Positions 47,859-57,926 of a stretch of 64,000 nucleotides of DNA are shown piece by piece; position 1 is the first letter of the stretch; each line of letters starts with the position of its first letter. The notes under the pieces are model-generated. The model was not told the DNA's origin, did not search any database, and saw nothing but the letters and a program-made list of their open reading frames with translations. Location of the stretch: the NCBI RefSeq assembly GCF_026745355.1, contig NC_079202.1, forward strand, positions 31,299,702 through 31,363,701, read 5' to 3'. The translations under genes and the position numbers were made by a program. This DNA comes from Beta vulgaris subsp. vulgaris (lineage: Eukaryota > Streptophyta > Magnoliopsida > Caryophyllales > Amaranthaceae).

Positions 47859-50800
47859 TTATGCTTAGTCATTCATATGTTACTTATATGATGGCACTGA
47901 AGCACACAGTCACAAATCAACTTTGCTGAAAAACTTGTTCCCCTACTGCCATACTGTAGAGTGTATGATGCTTAAGAGAATTACGGCTTTATGTATATTG
48001 TCTATTCACTTCATTGAGGGACAAAACAAAATCTAATTTTTGAAGTAGATAAAGGGTGTTGATATGCTTTTCTAAGCTTTGTTTTGCGTGAGCTCTAAAA
48101 TGTTCAATAATGAAGAAAGAAAGCAAACCATGTTATATATATTGAGTGAATTTTGAACTTGAGTTCTTGGAGGCTGGAGCCACTGCTATTGCTGACTTCA
48201 TTTATAGTTGGCCATTGCATCCCTTATTGAAATACTTTTGATTTTTTTAATTTTGTTTATCTTACGTCATATTACTGTCTTTTGTTGCTTTTGCCTTGGG
48301 TGAAATTTCGTAGACTTTTGTTATCTTTTGATTATATGCTGTTGCAGCGGTATCAAGGGCCAGTCTCCATGCTAAAGGGTTTGAGATCTCAGGATAATTT
48401 TATCATTAGCCTCACCATATCCAGTGGCATATTCCTGGTGAATTATGTACTCATGAATTCAGCTGCTAATGTATCTTACAGTACTGGCCTTGGTTTGCTT
48501 ACCTTTCAAGATGCGATGTCTCTACTTGATCAGGTTTCTTTCTCAATTGTAGATTTTACTCTCTTAAATAGAAATCCATGCTAACCAAGTTCCTCATTCA
48601 TATTCAACGCAGGCATACAGGAACCCAATAATACCCTTTGCCTCATTTGTGATTTTGTTTTTGGCCAACCAAATAATGGCATTAAGCTGGGAATTTTGTG
48701 GAGAGGGTGGAGAAACAATGTTGCATGATTTCTTTAAAATGGATCTTCCTGAGTGGCTTCATCGTGCTACTATTAGAATTTTCGCTATTGTCCTTGCGCT
48801 ATTTTGTCTGTGGCAGTCAGGAGCTGAAGGAATGTACCATATGCTGATATGCACCCAGGTCATGGTGGCTCTTCTGCTGCCATCTTCTGTGATCCCTCTT
48901 TTCCGAATTGCGTCATCGAGACCTATTATGGGTTTGAAAAAAATTTCACCTATTCTGGAGTTTGTAGTCCTTATGATATTCATGGGAATGCTGGGTTTAG
49001 AGATGATATTTGTCGTGGAGATGATTTTTGGGGAAAGTGATTGGGTTGGTAACTTGCGTTGGAGTATGGGGAACGGTGCTACATCTATGGCTTATGTCTT
49101 GCTCCTTGTTACTGCTTGCACCTCACTTAGTTTTATGCTCTGGTTGGCAGCCACTCCTCTCAAATCTGTAACAGCTCAATTGGACTCCCAGCCTTGGAAC
49201 TGGGATTCTCAGCAAGTTGCACCTGAATCATATACACAGAGAGAGGGAAATGATTTTACTGAGCCTAGATTTCCTGAGGAACTTGTTAATAAGCCAGAAT
49301 CTTTGCCAGTGCAGGAGAAGTCCTTGCGTAGCCATCCAGACTTGACAATTCCAAATTACGACATTAGTTTGCCAGAGACAATTATGGACAGTGTTCAAGA
49401 GCCTCATGCAACTGCTATTGAAAATAATTTGGTAGAAAGTATGGCTTTTGGCTCATCTAAATGTCTCCACCCAGACCCTGAGCAATCAGCTGCTTCTGTT
49501 GAATCCGTGCCAGTCTCTAGTGTGGTAAGTGGGCCTTCTGATGGTCCAATATTGGCATCTAGTCCTATGAAAACTGAACCAGCTGATCCAGTTGAGAAGA
49601 CCTTGAGAATTGAGGGAGACACACCAACTGAGAAAGATGATGAAGGGGATACCTGGGAGTCTGAGGAACCATCTAAAGATGTGCATGGAGGTGGCGCACC
49701 AGGTACACCCGATGGGCCAGGTTCATTTAGAAGTCTTGGTGGAAAAAATGATGAAGGTGGGGCCAGTGCTGGTAGTCTCTCAAGACTGTCAGGGTTGGGC
49801 CGTGCGGCAAGACGTCAATTGGCTGCAGCCCTTGATGAATTTTGGGGACAGTTGTATGATTTCCATGGCCAAATCACACAAGAAGCAAAATGCAAGAAAG
49901 TTGATGTATTGCTTGGCTCAAACTCTAAGCCTTTTGCAGATTCAGTTGGAAAGGAGTATGGAATGCAGTTCCAGTCTTTGGGAGGCAGAGTATCTGATAA
50001 TTCAGTAAACATGAGTTTGTATGATGCTCAAAATCAGCAGAAGCTGCAAAACAGAGTATCAGATAATTCAATAAACATGAATTTATATGATGCTCAGAAT
50101 CAACAGAAGTTGCAAAACAGAGTATCTGATAATTCAATAAACATGAGTTTATATGATGCTCAAAATCAGCAGAAGTTACAAAACAGTATAGAGTCAGCAT
50201 ATAGGGCACGTAAAGCATCTACATCATTATGGTCCAACCAGATGCAGCTTCCTGACAGCTATATGCAGAGTTCCAATCGCAGTATGCTTGATGCTGGGGA
50301 AAGGCGTTACCAGAGTTTGCATCTCCCTCCATCTTCTGATGGTTTGGACTATCAGCCTGCAACAGTACATGGTTATCAAATTGCATCTTATCTGAACCGA
50401 ATGGCCAAGGAAAGATCTGATTATGCAGTTGGTCCATTAGAGACCGCACCTCAAAAGTCCCCGTCATTGGTCCCAAACAACTATCGAGAGTCTCTTGCTT
50501 TTGCTCTAGGGCAAAAATCAACAAATGGATTTAGTTCTGCACAGCCATCTAGCATTCAGAATCTTGCTCTACAAAGAAATAGTGTCTTGCAATCTGATAA
50601 ACGTTATGATCTTTCCTCTGCTGCAAGTGCTGAAAGTAATACCAAGAAATATCACAGTTTGCCAGACATTTCTGGACTCTCTCTTCCTCTCCGCAACTTA
50701 TATTCATCTGATAGAAGTACACGATTGGACAGTCCTAACACCCCTGTTGGTTTCGGAACATCAGTTGGTAGGACTTCTTATGAACCATCCTCACTTTCGA

Positions 50801-53800
50801 GTACAAGGTCAAGGCTTGTGGCCCCACTGGCATTTGATGAGCTTTCTCCTTCTATGGCATATCGAGATGCTATTTCATTGAGAATGAGTTCAGGGGCTGA
50901 TGCGTGTTCTCTTTGGTCTAAACAACCTTTTGAACAGTTCGGTGTGGCTAATAAGATTAGCAATTTTGGAGCTCAGGCAGCTAGTAATAGGTCAATGATG
51001 ACTCAAGAGCCTCCTTCAGCTGCAGAATTGGAGAGAAAATTGCTGCAGTCATTGAGGCATTGTATTTTGAAGCTCTTGAAACTGGAAGGATCTGAGTGGC
51101 TATTTAGGCCAAATGATGGTGTTGATGAGGATCTCATTGATCGGGTGGCTATGAGGGAAAAATTCTTCTATGAAGTTGAGTCTCGAGATTATAAACAATC
51201 ACCCCAGATCGGTGACTTACAGTTCTCACATTCTGAGAGGAGGCTTGGTGCGACGGTTAAGGGTGATGATGCAGTTTCTGCAAATATGATTTCTTCAGTC
51301 CCGCAGTGTGGAGAAGGCTGTGTTTGGAAAGCAGATCTTATTGTAAGCTTTGGTGTGTGGTGCATCCATCGGATCCTGGAGCTGTCACTTATGGAAAGTC
51401 GTCCAGAACTTTGGGGCAAATACACTTACGTCCTAAATCGTCTCCAGGTAACTCATCTTATTCAGCCTTATTACTTAGTTTGGTTATTTGGGTGGCAGAT
51501 CTGCAATATTTAAATGAGCTGATAGACTGGAGCGGTTCTGTTAGATATTTATATTTATTAATGTGTGAAAGGGAGTTGAGAGGAAGAACTAACTGTATTT
51601 AGAGTCTAACAAAACAGAAAACAGCATTCCAATCATGATTTACTTCCGAGTGAGGAATTTCGGCGAAAAACTCGTGAGCATGTGTGTTAAGAGAGCTAAA
51701 GATCACCCACTATCACAACTAGCATTGCTAGATCCCTGAAATTAATAGATCCTTCTCATTTCTCTCTAGTCAAGTCAACCCAATCAATACAATGCCTCCT
51801 GAGTCCTAACAAGAACCCAACGGAAACTCATATAGTAAAACTGTAAGTATCTCAAAATTATAGGCTGTAGCAGCAGCAGTGTACACATTCAGCTCATCCT
51901 TATTATAGGAGACAGCTCATGGTTTCACAATTGCGAATCGAGCTTACTATGTCAAAATAAGGATAATCCAACTTGAATATTGGCAAATCACAAAATATTG
52001 GGTTTTTGAACCTGCAGCTTTTTTCTTCAATGCTGCTGTTTACACTAAAGTTTAAACTTGCTTTGGAAGATTAGCCTCCAAATACGAGTAGATATGAGAA
52101 AGGATGACTGGTGGTTTCTGGAGATGATAATCAGGCACCCAAATTCGCTATCTGGAAAGCTGTAGTAAACTCGAGCATACCCTGGACTCCACAGACTATC
52201 AACCTCTCTCAATTCTTATGCCAAGGTTTTTGAAAACAATAAAAGCCTGGTTACCTGCCTCACTCTGCCCAGAAGCAACAAAGCTCTCGTGGTCAACCTA
52301 TGTCTGATCCAGAGAAGAGCCCCAGGGGTGGGGGGAGGGGGCAGGGGAGAGGAGGAGGAGATGAAGCCCCCAGAACTTGAACTTCGTAGAGGCATATCTA
52401 GGAAGCATGAGTGCATAAATGCCTGCTAGTGCCAGTGCTAGTGCATCCAATCCAATTGTGTGGAGGCTGCTTGTGAGTCAAAAGGATTTGAAATTTTAGC
52501 GGGCTGGGAAGTACTTGAGTGATTCTTCCAGTAAAGAGAGGATGCCAAACTTCAGGCCAGACCTGCCTAGAATTCATTTGTCAATTTTCTTAAATAGTGA
52601 GAATTCATGATGTGATATATTTTTGTCTCTCTATCCCCAACCCCATTTTCAGAAGAATTCTCATGATATTCTCCCATTCTTGAGCCATTCCCATCAGGAC
52701 TTTCAGATGGGACAACATCACAAATATGTCGCTGTCAGATTGCCCCCAAATAAATCTAACTCCTTAATCTCTCATAGTCACTCTTCACCACTGGATCCAT
52801 TAAGACACTCCTAGGATGATCCCCTTAAAGAAGCTCTTAACTTCTACATGAGAATAAACTGTATAATTTGCAAATGTAAAGCGATGTCGTTTCTACATAA
52901 TGGGAAACCGACAAAACCGCATGTCCCCAAGAAATAAAGCTTGTCAATACATTAGCCAAGTCTCCTTCTTGTGAATCTCTTGTGAGGCTTGAAACCATTG
53001 GCTTGGTTGACTATGAACTAGTAACACCATAAAGGAAGTCAACTCAAGTCCAATACTGTACTTCAGTTCAAAATGTTTCCTTTCCATTGCTTCATCTGAA
53101 AACTCAAATGCTGTCATATAAACTGCCAAAAACCAACTTGGAATGACTTGACACAGCTCCTCCCTTGTGTAGTTATGATGGTTCTATCCCTCAATTTGCC
53201 TTATCCACTAATACACTTTAATCTGATGACTGACAAGTTGATTTTCAAAAATACCAACCTTTGCTTAGAGTCTTACAGCCTCTAGTTGACTGAACTGCTT
53301 GAGACTAAACCCCCAACCATTGAAGGAGCAATTGTTTCCAGGCATTTGGTTGATGGAAGTAGTAAGTATATAATCTGGCTCACAATCCGATTAAGCTCCT
53401 TGAATGCCATAAGATCTTTATTTTGTGAAGATGAAAGAAAGCTGACATAGATTCATCTGGATGTGGGGAAGTTTTCTCCGTTATTGCACTGCTACAATCT
53501 TTATTGTATTTTCACCAAAAAAAAAATCCTTATTGTATTTTCACCAAAAAAAAAAATCCTTATTGTATTTTCACCAAAAAGAAAATCCTTATTGTATTAA
53601 TCTAAAAAAAATTTCAAGATAAAGTGCTGACTCATGATACTAGACCCTCACTAAAACATCAAGCATACGCCATGGAATGGTCATCTATGCTTAAATCCTT
53701 GTGGTTGAGAGAGGTATTTTAGCTCATCTATGCCTGCTATGATTGCTGTCTGAAGAATTCTGCGTATGCTGGTATAATAGATGTTTGTATTCAGATTGAG

Positions 53801-54993
53801 CTACTTCACAAAGTCCATATTGCCTTTTTTACAATGTGTTGCTTGGTGTTTTCTAATATACCTTCGTAGATATACTGCACATAGGACTTCACGCAGCTCC
53901 TCCCTTGTGTAGTTATGATGGTTCTATCCCTCAATTTGCCTTATCCACTAATACACTTTAATCTGATGACTGACAAGTTGATTTTCAAAAATACCAACCT
54001 TTGCTTAGAGTCTTACAGCCTCTAGTTGACTGAACTGCTTGAGACTAAGACCTCCAACCATTGCTGAGCAATTGTTTCCAGGTATTTGGTTGACGGAAGT
54101 AGTAATTATATAATCTGGCTCACAATCCGATTAAGCTCCTGGAGTGCCATAAGATCTTTAATTTGTAAACTTGAAAGAAAGCTGACATAGATTCATCTGG
54201 ACATGGGGAAGTTTTCTCCATTAATTCACTGCTACGATCCTTAATGTATTTTCACAAAAAAAAAAAAAAAAATCCTTATTGTATCAATCTAAAAAGAATT
54301 TCAAGATAAAGACCTGACTAATGATAATAGGCCCTCACTAAACCATCAAGCATACACCATGGAATGGTCATTTGTGCTTAAATCCTAGTGGTTAGAGAGG
54401 TATTTTAGCTCATCTATGCCTGCTATGCTTGCTGTCTGAATAATTCTGCTTATGCTGGTAAAACAGATGTTTGCCTTCCGATTGAGCTACTTCACAAAGT
54501 CCATATTGCCTTTTGCACAATGTGTTGCGTTGGTGTTTGCTAATATACCTTCGTAGATATACTGCACATAGGAAGAATTTTATAATGACTAAATTTACCT
54601 AATTATCAGGGTGTTATTGATGTTGCTTTCTTCAAACCTCGAACTCCAATGTCCCCGTGCTTTTGCCTTCAAATACCTGCCTCATATCAGATGAGATCAA
54701 GTCCGCCTGTTTCAAATGGTATGTTACCTCCAGCTGCCAGACCAGTTAGCAGGGGAAAGGTCACAACTTCAGCAATGCTTCTAGAAGTAATCAAGGATGT
54801 TGAGATTGCAATTTCCTGTCGGAAGGGTCGGTCAGGCACTGCAGCTGGAGATGTCGCTTTTCCCAAAGGGAAAGAGAATTTGGCCTCCGTGTTAAAACGC
54901 TACAAGCGCCGCTTATCAAACAAACCAGTGGGAACATATGATAGCAGCCCTGCGTCACGCAAGCTATCCTCCTCCCCATCTTATGGGTCATAG
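45272..54993 (+). CDS. EIN2: EIN2, central ethylene-signalling membrane protein (1355 aa, 7 coding exons)
   Basis: Exons: 45272-45523, 45934-46020, 46127-46237, 46331-46543, 48348-48533, 48613-51447, 54610-54993; every intron is phase 0 with GT-AG ends. The ATG at 45272 (AAAATGG context) gives [13 protein letters not shown]2 sits in the ER membrane; without ethylene the CTR1 kinase phosphorylates it, and with ethylene its C-terminal part is released to block EBF translation and enter the nucleus. Seen here: an NRAMP-like half (residues ~15-466) with YIDPGKW (35-39) and MPHNFYLHS (209-217); the processing site GPGS654-F655RS; the conserved block [32 protein letters not shown]; and [15 protein letters not shown] [27 protein letters not shown] at about 1323-1330 is the nuclear localisation motif. 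It is about 60 residues longer than Arabidopsis EIN2 (1294), partly from a 22-residue triplication. No stop or frame error was seen, so it is probably functional. Confidence 0.96.
47776..47862. repeat. (TTA)n microsatellite in EIN2 intron 4
   Basis: About 87 bp of TAT/TTA triplets with two single-base interruptions, inside the 1.8-kb fourth intron. The poly-Ile frame over it is an artefact. Confidence 0.95.
49987..50184 (+). repeat. EIN2: In-frame 66-bp tandem triplication in EIN2 exon 6
   Basis: Three consecutive units encode [20 protein letters not shown] (first) and near-identical copies [20 protein letters not shown] and [20 protein letters not shown], each followed by QN: residues 742-763, 764-785 and 786-807. 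Differences are few (V/I, S/N and synonymous changes). The block lies in the C-terminal domain shortly after the conserved [11 protein letters not shown] region. I know of no such repeat in Arabidopsis EIN2. Confidence 0.95.
51448..53153. other. EIN2 intron 6, left part; no separate gene
   Basis: Non-coding. A degenerate gene-like stretch around 52200-52400 has a GGGGAGGGGGC-like run but no protein was recognised. The 3.2-kb intron spans to 54609. Confidence 0.7.
53154..54572. repeat. Tandem duplication (~0.7 kb unit) in EIN2 intron 6
   Basis: Copy 1 (53154 to about 53885) and copy 2 (53894-54572) both begin CAGCTCCTCCCTTGTGTAG and end with ATATACTGCACATAGGA. They differ by scattered substitutions and small indels. 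Copy 1 also has a 33-37 bp A-rich unit (TTATTGTATTTTCACC plus a run of A) repeated three times at about 53499-53600, single in copy 2. Confidence 0.9.
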
Positions 54994-55560
54994 CAAGTTG
55001 CTGAACACAGTTGCTGATTTCTGAACTGTTCATTTTTGGAGGCGTTTCATTCTTTTGAGTGGAGTTGTAACTGGCTTGCGATGCTATCTCGGTATAACTT
55101 ACAACCCCTTGTGTATTGGAAAAGTCTAGTGGAAATCTCATCTTTTGAGTCTCAATGTACACAGGACGCCTTGCTGGTACTGTAATTGGCCAAATGGAAG
55201 AAAGGCGAAAATGAGTAGAGGTATTGGTTACACCTCATGTTTGATGAATAATTAGTAGGCTCATAAATGCGAATGGTTTAGAATTTTATTACTGAAACTA
55301 ACAATGTGCAGATAGGGTCTCGTAATGTTTGCCCCTTGTACCATGAATCATGATCTACCATAAAATATGGGACTGGTAGTTGGTACTGCTCCATACGAGG
55401 ACTGTCGAGTTGTAGATTATTTATACATGATGGTACTTCTATTTCTTATCTTTATTGAAGCTTACTGATTTCAATTCTCTCAATTGGATCCACTTGTTTA
55501 ATGTTTATACTTCAATGATAATCGTTTTCGGGTACGTTGATAACATGAAGTAATACTTTT
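54994..55560 (+). other. EIN2 3' flank / probable 3' UTR
   Basis: Follows the TAG stop at 54991-54993. Several A/T-rich near-poly(A) signals exist (for example ATAAAATATG near 55360, TGATAAT near 55515) but none is canonical enough to fix the end. Confidence 0.5.
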
Positions 55561-56000
55561 GCTTGTTTCACATGTTGAATGATAAAAAATGCCTAATTGA
55601 CCATTTTACCCTTGAATTTGGCATCGTGGCATAATCTTCCCCTACAATAAATTCTATGTTTATGTGAAATGGACAAGTCAATAATCTAGGGAGTGGTTTT
55701 TGTATATTGTTAAGCTAAGAAAGTCAATGGTCAGAAATTTATATAAACCAAAATTAGGCAAGGTATTTGCATTCAAAAAACCTAGGCAAGGTATTTGGGG
55801 ACTTTCTCTTATGTACTACTTTTAGGCCTGCCCATTACTCTTGAATTGGGCAAGCACTTGGGGTGTTAAAAAGTACTCAATCTGAATGACTCTAGTGACC
55901 TAACTACCCGCTTCAAAAAAGTTTGATGGTATATGGCATGGACTGATCCAGAAAACTTGGAAATAGAAAGATAGATTAAGGAAAGCAAAATGGAGATATA
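55561..56000. other. Intergenic DNA downstream of EIN2
   Basis: Nothing recognisable beyond ordinary AT-rich sequence. Confidence 0.5.
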
Positions 56001-56004
56001 ATAC

Positions 56005-57216
56005 AAACTTTTGTCCGTTTTCTTGTAATAATATAAACTTTTGATTATTTTTTAAATAATACAAACTTTTACCAAAAATTTCCTTGGTAGGTCAATACCG
56101 GTTGTAACTTGTTATAGCAGGCCACTATGACATGTGTCATTATCTTATTGTTTTTTTTTAAATTTTTTATTTCAATTTGAAAAACAAAAAAACCTAACAT
56201 TATCCTTCTTTTCCTTTCTTCTGTTGGTCCCTTCCAATATTTTTCTCTCCTCCTATCCTACCCCACCCCACCCCTCCCTTGGCCAAGACAAAATAGCTAT
56301 GTCGTCACCTCCTTTACTTCTTCAAACAATCGAAATTCACTATCCTCTTCTACTGATCACACTTTCACTTTCCTCAGTTTCAAGAAACACCTAGTTTCTC
56401 TCTCCTCTTCTCACTCTATCTCTTCTTCCACTTCTTCATCTTACTTGCGTTTCGACGGTTTCGACAAAATTCGTTTCTAGAATTGGATTTGTTTGAGACG
56501 TATTTGATTAAATGCATTGTCGCGGCGAGGCAGGAATGTGTGATTAGCTATGGAGTGGAGGAGGTGGAGGAGGAAGGAGTTTCATTTATGGTGGTTTGGT
56601 TTGGTTGCGATTGATGTTTTCCAGGGGTAAGGGATTGGAGGGGGGTGGTTTTCGGGGTGGGGTGGGGTTTGGTGTATTTTGGGGGTGGGTGACTGGGTTT
56701 GGTGTATTTCGGGGATAGGGTGGCTGGATTTGGTGTATTTCGGGGGTGAGGGAGTGATGGGTGGTGGTTTTCGAGGCTAGGGTGGCTGGGATTGGTGGTT
56801 TTCGGGGGTGGGATGATTGAGTTTGGTAGTTTTCCGGGGTGAAGGAGTGGAGAGGATGGTTTTCGGGAGTGAAGGATTGGTGGGGGTGGTTTTCGAGGGT
56901 GGGGGAAGAAAGACATGGTGTTTTCGGGAGTAGGGGAGGGGAGCAGTGGTGTTTTTGGGGGTAGAGGAGGGGAGATGTGGTGTTATCGGTGGTAGGGAGG
57001 GTGGTTTTGTGGTGGGGCAAGGGGTGGTGAGGGTGGACTGGTGGTTTCATCCGTGGGGGGAGGGGTTGAGGGTGGGGGAGGGGTGAGGTTTCAGTGGTAG
57101 GGGGAGGGGAGGAGAGAGAAAGAGATTTTGGGTTTTTAAATTTTTTTACTTGTTTTACAGGTTGAAGGTCACATTGACCTACTGGAGAAATTTTGGGCAG
57201 AAATTTGTATTATTTA
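56005..57216. mobile_element. Probable Mutator-like element with G-rich core
   Basis: Left arm at about 56054-56105 (AAATAATACAAACTTTTACC, then GGTAGGTCAATACCGG) is matched in inverse by the right arm 57157-57216 (AAATAATACAAATTTCTGCC, then AGTAGGTCAATGTGACC). On the left, the start ATAATACAAACTTTTG is repeated in three ~29-bp units from about 56005. Between the arms lie a CT-rich block (56200-56440) and a G-rich block (56600-57115). The right edge runs into a microsatellite, so no target duplication could be verified and the superfamily is inferred from long inverted arms and layout. Confidence 0.65.
56620..57115. repeat. G-rich degenerate minisatellite
   Basis: Units of about 30 bp containing GGTGGTTTTCGGGGGTG or GGGTTTGGTGTATTTCGGGG repeat across the stretch. 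The minus-strand frames over it (Pro/Asn/Thr-rich, e.g. ENHPLHSFTPEN) are consequences of the repeat. GGGG runs are frequent on the plus strand. Confidence 0.88.
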
Positions 57217-57732
57217 TATACATATATATATACATATACATATACATATATATATACATATATACATATAGAAGTGAGTTCATATGAGAATGCATACTTA
57301 CATGAGAAATGAGAATGATATTTACGCGCTATAACTCTTATGAATAACTGATGTAACTCTAATGAAAAAGTGATGTAACTCCAAAAACTAAGTATATTAG
57401 AAACAAAAATTCAAAATTCAAACTTTTCTTTTTGGCTCTAAATTTTTTTAGGTGGGTATAACTCTAATGAAGAAGTATTGTAACTCTAATCCAATCGTGT
57501 GGTTGAGATTCATTCTCATTTCTCATGTAAGGAGCATTCTCATGTGATCTTGCCCCCTATACATATATACATATACATATACATATATACATATATACAT
57601 ATACATATATATAAATATATACATATATATATAAATATATACATATATATATACATATATACATATATATATACATATATACATATATATATATATATAA
57701 ATATATATACATATATATATATATAATAATAA

Positions 57733-57767
<35 letters not shown>

Positions 57768-57926
57768 TACATATATATTAATATAAACAAATTATATAAT
57801 AATATACATATAGATATACATATACATATATATATACATATACATATACATATATATACATATACATATATATACATATATACATATAGATATACATATA
57901 CATATATATATACATATACATATACA
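57217..57926. repeat. (CATATA)n/(TA)n microsatellite, split by a MITE
   Basis: CATATA/TA repeats occupy 57217-57270 and 57559-57926, with a unique-sequence MITE between. Tyr-Ile frames over it are artefacts. Confidence 0.93.
57271..57558. mobile_element. MITE-like element (~288 bp) with 40-bp inverted ends
   Basis: The left end has ATGAGAATGCATACTTACAT then GAGAAATGAGAATGA. The right end, read in reverse, has ATGAGAATGCTCCTTACATG then AGAAATGAGAATGAA. Between them TAACTCTAATGAA-AAGT is repeated about three times. It interrupts the CATATA microsatellite, so its target was TA-rich; the exact target duplication cannot be told apart from the repeat. Confidence 0.75.

Noticed and set aside
47723..47929. 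Frame with a long poly-isoleucine run in EIN2 intron 4
   Set aside because: Produced by the (TTA)n microsatellite; no homology and inside an intron.
49610..50524. Several 65-132 residue frames overlapping EIN2 exon 6 in other frames or strands
   Set aside because: Shadows of the strongly coding EIN2 frame.
51448..54609. Possible additional EIN2 exon in the long last intron
   Set aside because: Joining exon 6 (ending NRLQ) to exon 7 (starting GVID) gives the continuous conserved EIN2 sequence; no extra exon is needed.
56548..57050. Pro-rich frames of 122 and 154 residues on the minus strand
   Set aside because: They cover a G-rich minisatellite in two frames; no splice or promoter evidence.
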